From an uncultured Candidatus Cenarchaeum sp. (GTDB lineage Archaea; Thermoproteota; Nitrososphaeria; Nitrososphaerales; Nitrosopumilaceae), in the NCBI GenBank assembly GCA_958295735.1, contig OY282369.1, positions 2,394,983 through 2,458,982 on the forward strand: a stretch of 64,000 nucleotides of DNA, written 5' to 3'. The translations under genes and the position numbers were made by a program. The first letter of the stretch is position 1. Each line of letters begins with the position of its first letter. This document shows, piece after piece, positions 25,984 to 34,490 of the stretch. Under the pieces are notes generated by a model. The model had not been told where the DNA came from. It worked only from the letters and a program-made list of their open reading frames with translations, and searched no databases.

Positions 25984-26065
25984 GCCAGGTTAGCCAAGTG
26001 GTACGGCGGCCGCCTCGAAAGCGGCTGCGCGCAAGCGCTCAGGGGTTCGAATCCCTTACCTGGCG
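25984..26065 (+). tRNA. tRNA-Ser (anticodon CGA)
   Basis: The acceptor stem GCCAGGT pairs with ACCTGGC (26058-26064), discriminator G. The anticodon arm GCCGCCT-CGA-AAGCGGC gives anticodon CGA, reading UCG. A long variable arm (about 26027-26040) is typical of serine tRNAs, and the T arm GGGGTTCGAATCCC is canonical. No intron; CCA is not encoded. Confidence 0.95.
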
Positions 26066-26123
26066 CTGGTGAACGTTGCCGCGCCGCATCCCACGGCCCG
26101 CGGCCTCCCGTCCCCAGCACGTC

Positions 26124-26812
26124 CTAGGTGTGGGTTTTGAGCGCGGCCCCGGCCCGGCCCCGCTGTCATGCACGCGCCCGCCTCCCCCCCCGGCCCGCCG
26201 CCCGCCGCGTCACATGGCCGCCCCAGCCGGCCCGCGGGCCGGGAGATCCGGGCCGGACTCTTTTTTTTTTTGGCGCTCGCTCGCTCCTCCGCCGCCTCCC
26301 GCCGCCGCGATGCCGGGCGCGGGCAGGCGCCGCACCGGCGCGTCCGGCAGGTCCCGCCGCCGGCGGCCGGGCGGCCGCGGCCGCTGCGGGAGCCGGCGGC
26401 CGCCCCGTCCCGGAGCCGGGCCGTGCTTCGGATGTGCCCCGCGCGCCGCCCGCGCCGGGCCCTGGCGGGATCGGGGTTCGGGATGCGCTTCGCTTTCTCG
26501 CAGGACCCGCATTCTTTCGCGGCCGCTTCCTCCTCCCGCCGCATCATCTTCGCGGCGGACTTTGTGGCCGTGTTGTCAAGGCCCGCCTTCATCGCCACGC
26601 GCGCGAAGCCGCCCGGCCCGCGCGCCGCGCCGCGCCCCTTCCCCGGCCCGATGCCCGGCCTCGGGCGCATCCCGCGCGGGATCATCGGCGCGCGCGGATC
26701 GTCCCGCTGCCGCGGGGATCCGCCGTTCGGCCCCGCCGCCGCGGACCCGAACACCCGACCGCATAGATCTTGCGCGATGGCGCCGGGGCCGCGCCCAAAA
26801 CCCGCGCCCGGG
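26124..26812. mobile_element. E1 element relic (about 690 bp) with decayed coding content
   Basis: The ends are inverted: CCTAGGTGTGGGTTTTGAGC on the left and GCGCCCAAAACCCGCGCCCG on the right. The minus strand holds a degraded frame with DNTATKSAAKMMRREEEAAA then KECGSCEKAKRIPNPD, also found at 37930-38300 (minus) and 56020-56110 (plus). A run of 11 T lies at 26263-26274. The protein family is not recognised; a transposon gene is likely. There are no other genes between the tRNA and 26846. Confidence 0.5.
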
Positions 26813-26845
26813 ACGCGCTGGATCGGCGGATGGGCGGAAGGGCGG

Positions 26846-26992
26846 CTACACGGGGGGCACGCGCCAGCACGCGCCGCCGTAGTACTGGATGCAGGCGTAG
26901 AAGCTCAGCAAGGACCCGGCCACGGCCGCCGTGCCGAAGATTGCAAAGTAGGCGCGCGTCCCCATGCTCCGCAGCCTGCCGAACGGGTCCAC
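26846..26992 (-). CDS. Small membrane protein (48 residues)
   Basis: GTG at 26992 lies 27 bases after a TATA-like sequence (reverse complement of 27014-27023). The product starts VDPFGRLRSMGTRAYFAIFG, continues with a hydrophobic helix (TAAVAGSLLSFYACIQYYGG) and ends ACWRVPPV. The single transmembrane segment, promoter spacing and balanced composition amid decayed DNA favour a real gene. Family unknown. Confidence 0.5.
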   Translation of the reverse strand: MDPFGRLRSMGTRAYFAIFGTAAVAGSLLSFYACIQYYGGACWRVPPV

Positions 26993-27039
26993 GGGCCTCG
27001 CCCGCCCCGTACGCCTAAAAACCTAGCCGGAGCCGTCCC

Positions 27040-27241
27040 GTGCGCACTTGCCTCCCCCCTCCCGCCGCGGCTTGGCCGCCCCGGCTGGCCCGCGCGCCGC
27101 GCAATCCTGGCCGGACGGCGGGATCCCTTGGTTGGTCGGCACCCGTGTGGCGGATTTGCGCCGCCGGCACGGCGGAATCGGGGACGGCGCCGTTGCGCAA
27201 GCAACCGGCGCGGCGGGGGGATGGGGGAGGTAAGCGCGTAC
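27040..27241. mobile_element. M2 MITE with perfect 8-bp target duplication
   Basis: Left end GTGCGCACTTGCCTCCCCCC, right end GGGGGAGGTAAGCGCGTAC. GCCGTCCC occurs immediately outside both ends (27032-27039 and 27242-27249). The ends and 8-bp duplication size match the IS66-like element, so it was almost certainly moved by that transposase. Interior shares GGATCCC-TTGG and ATCCTGGCC with the other M2 copies. Confidence 0.9.
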
Positions 27242-27314
27242 GCCGTCCCGCGCGGGGGCCTCCCGCGGCCTCCCGCATCCGCCGGCGCGGCGGCCTCCCC
27301 GCCGCGCGGGGCCG

Positions 27315-27752
27315 CTACCGCCCGCGCGCGCACAGGCCGCCCTCGATGTAGCGCGCCACCTGCTCCCCCGGTATGTCGTAGGTGAGCGAGCCGTTTTCGC
27401 CGTAGCATCCCGCGCGCACCACCGTCCCGTGGTGCAGGACGCTCTTCTTCGCGAACAGCCCCATCGATCCGGGGCCGGCCGCCTGATCTTCCTTGTACAG
27501 GATCACCTTCCACCCAAGAAAGTCCCCGCCGTGGGACGTGGCGTGCTCCGGATGCCTGCCCACGAACAGGCCGACCTCGGGAATCGTCGCGGCAAAGTCC
27601 TCCTCGAACTCGGCATCCGCGGTGCTCGAGATGATGTGCGAGGCCACGGCGGATCCCGCCGCCATAAAGACGATCGGGAACACGAACAGCACCGCGAACG
27701 GCACCGCGACGACGAGGGACGCCGCCAGCAGGATCTTGTACCTGGTCCTCAC
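27315..27752 (-). CDS. Membrane-anchored protein, tandem copy 1
   Basis: 145 residues from GTG 27752. Residues 1-35 form a basic N-terminus and one membrane helix (KILLAASLVVAVPFAVLFVF). The rest is a soluble, probably extracytoplasmic domain with GLFVGRHPEHATSHGGDF, a lone Cys (RAGCYGENGSLTYD) and PGEQVARYIEGGL. No known family recognised. A TATA-like AAATTAACG (27819-27827) implies a leader of roughly 45 bases with a GGGGAGGG site before the GTG. Paralogous with 27902-28339. Confidence 0.65.
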   Translation of the reverse strand: MRTRYKILLAASLVVAVPFAVLFVFPIVFMAAGSAVASHIISSTADAEFEEDFAATIPEVGLFVGRHPEHATSHGGDFLGWKVILYKEDQAAGPGSMGLFAKKSVLHHGTVVRAGCYGENGSLTYDIPGEQVARYIEGGLCARGR

Positions 27753-27901
27753 GCCGTCCGCCCTCCCCGAGCGCGCGGCGCACCCCTCCCGCGCACGGGG
27801 CGGGAGGGCGCCGGAGGCAAATTAACGTTGCCCGCCGGCCGGGGCCGCCCGCGGCCTCCCGCATCCGCCGGCGCGGCGGCCTCCCCGCCGCGCGGGGGCC
27901 G

Positions 27902-28339
27902 CTACCGCCCGCGCGCGCACAGGCCGCCCTCGATGTAGCGCGCCACCTGCTCCCCCGGTATGTCGTAGGTGAGCGAGCCGTTTTCGCCGTAGCATCCCGC
28001 GCGCACCACCGTCCCGTGGTGCAGGACGCTCTTCTTCGCGAACAGCCCCATCGATCCGGGGCCGGCCGCCTGATCTTCCGTGTAATCGATCAACTTCCAC
28101 CCCAGAAAGTCCTCGCTGTGGGACGTGGCGTGCTCCGGATGCCTGCCCACGAACAGGCCGACCTCGGGAATCGTCGCGGCAAAGTCCTCCTCGAACTCGG
28201 CATCCGCGGTGCTCGAGATGATGTGCGAGGCCACGGCGGATCCTGCCGCCATGGCGACGACCGGGAACACGACCAGCACCGCGAACGGCGCCGCGACGAC
28301 GAGGGACGCCGCCAGCAGGATCTTGTACCTGGTCCTCAC
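27902..28339 (-). CDS. Membrane-anchored protein, tandem copy 2
   Basis: Same length and architecture as the gene at 27315; I use the equivalent GTG at 28339 (an upstream GTG at 28372 would add 11 residues). The two differ mainly in the membrane helix (VVAAPFAVLVVFPVV) and around SEDFLGWKLIDYTEDQAA. About 590 bp including promoter and flanking DNA was duplicated. The changes in coding sequence keep the frame, so both may be expressed. Confidence 0.65.
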   Translation of the reverse strand: MRTRYKILLAASLVVAAPFAVLVVFPVVAMAAGSAVASHIISSTADAEFEEDFAATIPEVGLFVGRHPEHATSHSEDFLGWKLIDYTEDQAAGPGSMGLFAKKSVLHHGTVVRAGCYGENGSLTYDIPGEQVARYIEGGLCARGR

Positions 28340-28461
28340 GCCGTCCGCCCTCCCCGAGCGCGCGGCGCGCACTCCCCGCGCACGGGGCGGGAGGGCGCCG
28401 GAGGCAAATTAACGTTGCCCGCCGGCCGGGGCCGCCCGCCCGGCGCGCCGCCCCCCGATCG

Positions 28462-28580
28462 CGGCCGCGGGGTCGTCTCCTCGGAATCCCCGGCCCGCCG
28501 CTGCTGCTCGGTCTTGGGCTTGCGGGCTTGTCGGGGGCTTGGTCGTCTCCTCGGAATCCCCGGCCCGCCGCTGCTGCGCC
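28462..28580 (+). repeat. Direct repeat of about 36 bp
   Basis: GGTCGTCTCCTCGGAATCCC followed by CGGCCCGCCGCTGCTG occurs at about 28462 and 28541. Confidence 0.75.
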
Positions 28581-28648
28581 GCCCCGCGGGCGGGGGCCGC
28601 CGGCAGTCCTGCTCTGCACGGCGCGGGACCGCATCGCGCCGCCCCGCG

Positions 28649-28905
28649 GCCGCTCCGGCGGCGGCCGCTCCGGCGGCGGCCGCTCCGGCGGCGGCCGCTC
28701 CGGCGGCGGCCGCTCCGGCGGCGGCCGCTCCGGCGGCGGCCGCTCCGGCGGCGGCCGCTCCGGCGGCGGCCGCTCCGGCGGCGGCCGCTCCGGCGGCGGC
28801 CGCTCCGGCGGCGGCCGCTCCGGCGGCGGCCGCTCCGGCGGCGGCCGCTCCGGCGGCGGCCGCTCCGGCGGCGGCCGCTCCGGCGGCGGCCGCTCCGGCG
28901 GCGGC
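28649..28905 (+). repeat. 15-bp tandem satellite, about 17 copies
   Basis: Perfect units of CGGCGGCGGCCGCTC. Being five codons long it stays open in every frame; the apparent proteins through it are artefacts. Confidence 0.95.
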
Positions 28906-28942
28906 GAACCGCCCCGCGATCCCGCGCCGGCATCTCCCTACG

Positions 28943-28950
28943 TCTATATG
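28943..28950 (+). promoter_or_regulatory. TATA box of the DM13 gene
   Basis: TCTATATG, 26 bases before the GTG at 28973; it shows the gene begins after the satellite. Confidence 0.65.
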
Positions 28951-28972
28951 CGGCGCGGGGCCGCCGCCGGGT

Positions 28973-29635
28973 GTGAGGAAGCGAACGGCCGCCGCCGCGG
29001 CCGCCGCCGCCGTTGCCGCGGCCGCCGCGGCCGCGCTGGCCAGCCCGCTGTTCTACGAGAGCGTCGTGGACGAGGCCGCGCCCGGGGGGGCGGGCATAGG
29101 CGACTGGAGCGCCGGGGACGGCGGGCGGTTCGAGTACGTGCTGGAGGGGCAAGCGGGCGAGTCCACGTTCGGCGAGTTCGCGGGGATGGGCGAGGAGAGC
29201 AGGGGCGCGCTGGCGGGGGCGATGCCGGACGGCCTGCGCGACGCCATAATGGACGAGTACGCGGCCATGCCGCCGGCCGAGGCGGCGGCCGAAGACGCGG
29301 CCATGCCGCCGGCCGAGGCGGCGCCGGCGGTGCTCAGGTCTGGCAGCTTCGCGGGGCTGGCGGGGCACTCCGCGTCGGGGACCGCCAAGGTGATCGAGGC
29401 CGGGGGATCGGAGTACCTGAGGTTCGAGGATTTCGCGGTGACCAACGGCCCCGACCTGCGCGTCTACTTGACGCGGGGCGGCGACGTGGACGGCGGCCTC
29501 CACGTGGCGAAACTGAAGGGGAGCAGGGGCGACCAGAACTACCCGCTGGACGGGATAGACCACTCGCCGTACGACACGGTGGTCGTGTACTGCCAGCCGT
29601 TCGGGGTGCACTTTGGCAGCGCGCCCCTCGCCTAG
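28973..29635 (+). CDS. Secreted or membrane-anchored DM13-domain protein
   Basis: 220 residues. A signal-like N-terminus (VRKRTAAAAAAAAVAAAAAA) is followed by an acidic, Ala/Met-rich linker (two copies of AAMPPAEAA). A C-terminal DM13 domain (about 118-220) follows: LRSGSFAGLAGHSASGTAKV, LRFEDFAVTNGPDLRVYLTR, and TVVVYCQPFGVHFGSAPL with the conserved Cys. DM13 domains are proposed to have a redox or electron-transfer role outside the cell. Start by TATA spacing. Confidence 0.8.
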   Translation: MRKRTAAAAAAAAVAAAAAAALASPLFYESVVDEAAPGGAGIGDWSAGDGGRFEYVLEGQAGESTFGEFAGMGEESRGALAGAMPDGLRDAIMDEYAAMPPAEAAAEDAAMPPAEAAPAVLRSGSFAGLAGHSASGTAKVIEAGGSEYLRFEDFAVTNGPDLRVYLTRGGDVDGGLHVAKLKGSRGDQNYPLDGIDHSPYDTVVVYCQPFGVHFGSAPLA

Positions 29636-29848
29636 CGCGCCTTGATCCGGCAGGGGACGCGATGCGGGGCATCCGGCGCCCCCGGCCCGGCGCGCCTTGA
29701 TCCGCGGCGGTCGGGGTTCGTGTACCTGGCGAACAACGAGCATCCGGCGCCCCCGGCCCGGCGAGGGGCAGGTGCCGCGCCGCCTGGGAACGGCGGCGCT
29801 GCCAGCAGGCGCGGGCCCGCGGCATCGCGGGACGCCGCGGAACCGACG

Positions 29849-29985
29849 GGGCGCGGCGTGAATCCCGCCCGCCCTCCACGGGGCGCGGCGTGAATCCCGC
29901 CCGCCCTCCACGGGGCGCGGCGTGAATCCCGCCCGCCCTCCACGGGGCGCGGCGTGAATCCCGCCCGCCCTCCACGGGGCGCGCC
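29849..29985 (+). repeat. 32-bp tandem repeat, 4 copies
   Basis: GGGCGCGGCGTGAATCCCGC then CCGCCCTCCACG. The rest of 29636-30099 holds only a longer direct repeat (GCGCCTTGATCC at about 29637 and 29692) and no gene. Confidence 0.85.
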
Positions 29986-30099
29986 CGGATCTGCCGCGCC
30001 CGGAAGGGCCCGCCCCGCCGCGGCGCCCCGCCTTCCGGCCGCCGCCGCGCCCGGGGCGCCCGCGCGCCGCCGGGAACGGCGCCGCCGCGCCCGCGGCGC

Positions 30100-30780
30100 C
30101 TACCTCTTCTTGAGCGCGCCCCGCGCCTTTTCCAGCGCCGGCCCGCACAGCTTGAGGTACCTGCAGACGGAGCTCTGGTCCACCCCGAACATGGAGGCCA
30201 GCTGCCCCTGCGTCAGGGAGGTCTTGCGGTGCACCAGGGCGAGCTGCACGGCGTGCCTGTACTCCAGCTTGCACCTGTTGCCCCGGGCCGACGCGTCGGC
30301 CGCGGAGTCCCTGAACAGCGGGGCCCCGCCCGCGCGCCCGATCTCCGCGACGACGCGGCCCAGCAGGATCTTGAACTCCTCCGGCGCCAGCCCGGTCCAG
30401 TGCCTCAGGGACGCGCGGTCCTCCAGGATGGAGTCCAAGATCTCGAGCCTGTGCATGAGCGCGGGATCGCCGCGCTCGAGCCTCTTTTCCGTGGACGGCG
30501 ACTTCCAGAGCGCCCGCTCGCGCTCTATCGTCGCCGCCTGCCGCCCCGCCAAGTACTCGGCCGAGGCGGCCTTCAGCTTCGCCCTGTTCTCGGCCGCGAC
30601 GACCTTCCGCTTCGTCCTGTTGTCTGCCGCGGCGACCTTCAGGTCCGCCTCGCTCTCGGCCGCGGCGATCCTCCGCCTCGCCTCGCTCTCGGCCGCGGCG
30701 ATCCTCCGCCTCGCCTCGCTCTCGGCCGCGGCGATCCTCCGCCTCGCCTCGCCGATCCCCCGCTTGGGCGAGTCCTGCAT
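30100..30780 (-). CDS. Truncated IS5-type transposase: repeat-rich N-terminus and HTH only
   Basis: 226 residues from ATG 30780, 25 bases after a TATA-like GACAAATAGC (reverse complement of 30800-30809). Residues 8-75 are repeats of SEARRRIAAAE; then a charged segment; then a helix-turn-helix of the DDE_Tnp_4 type (LTQGQLASMFGVDQSSVCRY-LK). It ends ARGALKKR with no catalytic DDE domain, and no such domain follows downstream. A related full-length but broken gene lies at 53550-54693. It could be a remnant or a retained DNA-binding protein. Confidence 0.6.
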   Translation of the reverse strand: MQDSPKRGIGEARRRIAAAESEARRRIAAAESEARRRIAAAESEADLKVAAADNRTKRKVVAAENRAKLKAASAEYLAGRQAATIERERALWKSPSTEKRLERGDPALMHRLEILDSILEDRASLRHWTGLAPEEFKILLGRVVAEIGRAGGAPLFRDSAADASARGNRCKLEYRHAVQLALVHRKTSLTQGQLASMFGVDQSSVCRYLKLCGPALEKARGALKKR

Positions 30781-30887
30781 GCCGTCACGTCGAGCGCGGG
30801 CTATTTGTCTTGTTGCGTGAGCTTGTTTTGACCAGTTGGTCAACATTCGGCGCATGCGCCGCGATCCGGGGGCCCGCGCGGCCTGCA

Positions 30888-31033
30888 GTGCGGGCTTGCG
30901 CCCGAACCGAAACCGCGCCCGGCGGCAGCAGGCCGCCCCTGCCCGCGGGGGCCGCGAACCGAAACCGCGCCCGGCGGCAGCAGGCCGCCCCCCGATCCCG
31001 CGCCCGGATCGCGACGGACGCGGGTCCGCGCGG
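30888..31033 (+). repeat. M1 MITE relic, GC-shifted, internally duplicated
   Basis: GTGCGGGCTTGCGCCCGAAC then CGAAACCGCGCCCGGCGGCA follows M1 copy B with A-to-G and T-to-C changes. The left half occurs twice in tandem; the right end GACGGACGCGGGTCCGCGCG corresponds to copy C. Confidence 0.65.
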
Positions 31034-31078
31034 CCGGCATCCCGCAAGCGACATATGGCCCCGCGGCCCCCGCGCGCC

Positions 31079-31828
31079 GTGGCCGGGATCGCGCTGGGCG
31101 GCGGCGAGAGGCTGCTCGTGCTGCCGGACGTCCACCACAAGTGGGGGAGGGCCGAGGCGGTGATAGCCGCGGAGCGGCCGGACGCGACGCTGTTCCTCGG
31201 GGACTATTTCGACGACCGCGGCGACGCCGCCGCGGACGCGCGGGCCACGGCCGGGTGGCTCCGGGCCTCCGTGGAGGACGGCTCGCGGACGCACCTGCTG
31301 GGCAACCACGACATACACTACATGTCCGGGAACGCCGCGCTGCGCTGCTCGGGGTACGGCGCGGACAAGCACGCGGCGGTCTCCGGGGCCGGCATAGACT
31401 GGGCCGCGCTCGGCCTGCACTGCGCCGTCGAGTCGGGCGGGCGCGAGTGGCTGTGCACCCACGCCGGCCTGTCGGGGCGGTTCCTGGGGGCGCTCGGGGC
31501 GCGCCGGACGGCCGCCGGGGTCCGGGAGGCCCTCGGGGCGATGGGGCGCGACTTGGAGGATCTGGGCGACGAGGGGCGCCGCCGCCCGTTCCTGGAGGCC
31601 GGGCGCGCGCGGGGCGGGCCGGCCCCGTGCGGCGGGCCGGTGTGGTGCGACTATGCCGAGTTCGAGGACGTGCCGGGGGTGCGGCAGATCTTCGGGCACA
31701 CGCGGGGCGCCGCGGTGCGCCACGCCTCCCCGGGGGACGGATCGGAGCACTACTGCATGGACACCGCGCTGAACCACTACGCGGTAGTCTCGGGCGGGGC
31801 GGTGCGCGTGCGGCAGGTCGCGGCGTGA
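31079..31828 (+). CDS. Calcineurin-like metallophosphoesterase
   Basis: 249 residues from GTG 31079, placed 25 bases after ACATATGG (31051-31058); ATG 31055 is the alternative. All metal-binding blocks are present in order: LPDVHHKW (DxH), LGDYFDDRG, LLGNHDIHYM, CTHAGLSG and FGHTRG. The length matches single-domain phosphoesterases of the PrpE/Ser-Thr phosphatase group. Substrate unknown (phosphoprotein, nucleotide or Ap4A). Upstream DNA is an M1 relic. Confidence 0.82.
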   Translation: MAGIALGGGERLLVLPDVHHKWGRAEAVIAAERPDATLFLGDYFDDRGDAAADARATAGWLRASVEDGSRTHLLGNHDIHYMSGNAALRCSGYGADKHAAVSGAGIDWAALGLHCAVESGGREWLCTHAGLSGRFLGALGARRTAAGVREALGAMGRDLEDLGDEGRRRPFLEAGRARGGPAPCGGPVWCDYAEFEDVPGVRQIFGHTRGAAVRHASPGDGSEHYCMDTALNHYAVVSGGAVRVRQVAA

Positions 31829-31914
31829 GGCCGCCTCCGCGGCATCTCGGACGGGACTTTGCGGGAGGCGCGCGCGCGGCAGGCCGGCGCGGGGCCGCCC
31901 GCCCCCCGCCGGGC

Positions 31915-31995
31915 GCGCGGCAGGCGGCCCCCGGGCGCGGACCGGGATCGGCGAAGGCGCTTCCGCGCCCGCGGCGGGCGGGCGCGCAGCCCCGC
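31915..31995 (-). repeat. R1 relic, GC-shifted
   Basis: GGGATCGGCGAAGGCGCTTC-CGCGCCCGCGG lines up with the reverse-oriented R1 at 905 (CAGATCAGCGAAGGCGTTTT-CGCGCCTGTGA), almost all differences being A/T to G/C. A similar relic lies near 58105-58200. Confidence 0.55.
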
Positions 31996-32011
31996 GCGGG
32001 CGCCCCCCACC

Positions 32012-32020
32012 GTTAAATAT
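32012..32020 (+). promoter_or_regulatory. TATA box of the substrate-binding protein gene
   Basis: GTTAAATAT, 25 bases before the GTG at 32041. Confidence 0.65.
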
Positions 32021-32040
32021 CCGGAACGCGCCGGGCCCGC

Positions 32041-34173
32041 GTGGCGGCGACGATCTCCCCCGCCCCGCGCGCGGCCGCGCTGGTCGCGATGGCGGCGGCG
32101 ATTGCGGCGGCGGCGGCGGCCGGCGCGCCGGAGCCGCCGTTCTCCCCCGCGCGCGCCGAGCCGGAGCTGGAGATAGGGGCGCTGGCGGTCCTCGGCGACG
32201 AGCCGTTCCACGACCGGCAGCGCCTGGAGGCGGCGAGGATAGCCGCGGAGGACTTCAACGCGGACCCCGGGGCGCCGTTCCGCGTGCGGCTGAGCGTGCA
32301 CGAGTTCGACCGCGGCGCGGCGCTCGACTCGATGCGGCGCGCGCACCTCGGGCCCGGGGGCGACCCGTCCGCGCCGTCCGGCCCCTCGCTGTACGTGGGG
32401 CCGACCACGAGCGGGCCCGTGGCCGAGATCGCGGAATACGTGAACGGGAACGGCATCGTCGTGGTGAGCCCCGCCTCTTCCGCCGTGTCCCTCGCGGTGG
32501 AGGGGGACGGCATATTCCGCACGTCGCCGGACGGCTCGCTGCAGGCCGCCGCCATCGTTGCCCTCGTGGCCGGCGCGGGGGTGGACCGCGTGGTGCTGGT
32601 GGCGCAGGACGACGCGTACGGGCGCGATCTGGACGCGACGGTGACGCGCGCGCTGCACGCGCACAACGCGCAGGTGGCCGGCCGCGTGTTCTTCGAGCGG
32701 CTCGGGGGCGACTGGGGGCCGGCCGCCGCCGAGATCAACTCGACGCTGGCCTCGCTGCGGGGCGGGAAGGCGGGCGTGCTGTTCGCCGGGGTGGACTCGG
32801 ACTTTGCGGCGCTGGCCCGCCTGGCCTCCTCGCCGGGGTACGGGCCGCTGCGCTCCGCGGAGTGGTTCGACTCGGGGGCCGTGGAGAACAGCGCCCTGCT
32901 CGCCGCCGATGCGGGGGCGTTCGGGTTCGCCGAGTCGGTCAACTTCACCACCCCCGTCCCCTCCTCGCCCCCGAACGCCCTGAGCGCTAGGCTGGACGGG
33001 ATGATACTGGAGAGGACGGGCGCCCCCCCGCGGGTGTTCTCGTACGGCGCGTACGACGCGGTCTTCCTGCTGGCGCGGGCGGCCGAGGCGGCGGGGTTCC
33101 CGGGGCCCGGCTACTCCCCCGCGGGGGTCCGGGACGCCCTGGTCGGCGCGTCCGCGGGGTACGAGGGGGCGCTCGGCCCCGTCCTGCTGGATGCCGCCGG
33201 CGACCTGGTCCGCCCCGACGACCACGCGGTGTGGGAGATCGAGGGCGGCGCCTGGGTGGGGGCCGGCACCGTGCACGCGGCCGCCGCGGCCGCCGAGGTG
33301 GACGCGATCCTGGCCGAGTCCCCGCGCGCCGTGGGGGTGGCGGCCCCCGCGGGGGGGCCAGGCGGCGGGGCGGCGGCGGAGGTCAGGTTCTCGCGGCCCG
33401 TGTTCGTGGAGGGCGGCCCGCCGTACCTGGAGGTGGGCCCGGCGGCCGCCGCGGCCCCGTACGCCTCCGGCTCGGGCACCGACACGCTCGCCTTCGCGGT
33501 CCCGCGGGAGGCGGCCGGCGGCCGGCCCGTCCATTCCGGCGAGTACGCGCTCGTCCCCAACGGCTCCTCCATCTCGGGAGCGGGGGGGCGCCCCGCCCTG
33601 CTGGCGCTGCCCGCGCCGCCCGCCGCCGCCGTTGCCGCCCCGCCGGACGCGGCCGGCGGCGGCGGCTGCCTGATCGCCACCGCGGCGTACGGGACGGAGC
33701 TCGCCCCGCAGGTCCAGCTCCTCAGGGAGTTCCGGGACGCCGTTGCCGGGACGGGGCCCGGGGCCGCGCTCGTCTCCGGAGCCAGCGCCGTATACTACGC
33801 CTTTTCGCCGGCGGTGGCGGACGCGGAGCGCCGCAGCCCGGAGTTCCGCGAGGCCGTCAGGGCCGCCGCGGCGCCCGCGCTGCGCGCGCTCGCCGCCGCC
33901 GCGGTCGCGGCGGGGGCCGCCGATCCGGGCGGGCCCACGCGCGGCCCGGCCGCGGCGCCGGACGCGCGGGCCGATCCGGGCGGGCCCACGCGCGGCCCGG
34001 CCGCGGCGCCGGACGCGCGGGCCGATCCGGGCGGGCCCACGCGCGGCCCGGCCGCGGCGCCGGACGCGCGGGCCGGGGACGCGGAGCGGGAAAGGCTCCG
34101 CCCGCCGGCCGGCGAGCCGGACGCGCGGCACGGCGCGGGGCGGCACGGGCCCGAGGCGGCCCGGACGCGCTGA
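32041..34173 (+). CDS. Extracellular ligand-binding protein (Leu/Ile/Val-type) with CFI-box C-terminus
   Basis: 710 residues. Signal peptide at 1-27 (ALVAMAAAIAAAAAAGAPEP). Residues 40-400 are a periplasmic-binding-protein type 1 fold (IGALAVLGDEPFHDRQRLEA, LYVGPTTSGPVAEIAEYV, VVLVAQDDAYGRDLDATV, SYGAYDAVFLLARAAEA), as in branched-chain amino-acid receptors. A beta-rich segment follows, then a CFI-box-type domain (GGGGCLIATAAYGTELAPQV). Three copies of ADPGGPTRGPAAAPDAR and a basic tail end the protein. The same CFI-box domain ends the giant protein at 39059, so both probably share cell-surface sorting. No transporter permease is nearby. Confidence 0.82.
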   Translation: MAATISPAPRAAALVAMAAAIAAAAAAGAPEPPFSPARAEPELEIGALAVLGDEPFHDRQRLEAARIAAEDFNADPGAPFRVRLSVHEFDRGAALDSMRRAHLGPGGDPSAPSGPSLYVGPTTSGPVAEIAEYVNGNGIVVVSPASSAVSLAVEGDGIFRTSPDGSLQAAAIVALVAGAGVDRVVLVAQDDAYGRDLDATVTRALHAHNAQVAGRVFFERLGGDWGPAAAEINSTLASLRGGKAGVLFAGVDSDFAALARLASSPGYGPLRSAEWFDSGAVENSALLAADAGAFGFAESVNFTTPVPSSPPNALSARLDGMILERTGAPPRVFSYGAYDAVFLLARAAEAAGFPGPGYSPAGVRDALVGASAGYEGALGPVLLDAAGDLVRPDDHAVWEIEGGAWVGAGTVHAAAAAAEVDAILAESPRAVGVAAPAGGPGGGAAAEVRFSRPVFVEGGPPYLEVGPAAAAAPYASGSGTDTLAFAVPREAAGGRPVHSGEYALVPNGSSISGAGGRPALLALPAPPAAAVAAPPDAAGGGGCLIATAAYGTELAPQVQLLREFRDAVAGTGPGAALVSGASAVYYAFSPAVADAERRSPEFREAVRAAAAPALRALAAAAVAAGAADPGGPTRGPAAAPDARADPGGPTRGPAAAPDARADPGGPTRGPAAAPDARAGDAERERLRPPAGEPDARHGAGRHGPEAARTR
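33908..34075 (+). repeat. 51-bp coding repeat, 3 copies
   Basis: Perfect repeats beginning GCCGATCCGGGCGGGCCCAC, encoding ADPGGPTRGPAAAPDAR at the end of the binding protein. Confidence 0.9.
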
Positions 34174-34490
34174 CCGCGCTGCCCGCGGGCGGCGGCGCGG
34201 CGGGGCGGGACTTCGCGGCCCGTCCGCGGCGCCGGGCGCGCCGCCCGGAGGCGCGGGGGGCGGCCCGCGGCCGGCCGGAAAAGGCGCCGAAGGCCGCCGC
34301 GCCCCGCGCGCCTGTCCCCCCCCCCGCCGGCCGCGCCCCGCGGGAACGGGGGCGGGCGCGCGGAGGATGCCGCGGGGCGCGGCCGCGCGCCCGCGGGAAT
34401 GCCCCGCCGCGCCGGGCCGCGTCCGGGCCGGGGCCGCGGCGGGCCGCCCCCGGGGCCGCGCCAGGATCGCGGCGGGCGCGGGGCCGGGGG

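Noticed and set aside
28016-28972. N-terminal extension of the DM13 protein through the 15-bp satellite
   Set aside because: The TATA box at 28943 and signal-like sequence from 28973 show the gene starts after the satellite.
30836-31078. Upstream extension of the phosphoesterase
   Set aside because: It would translate the M1 relic; metal-binding core and promoter place the start at 31079 or 31055.
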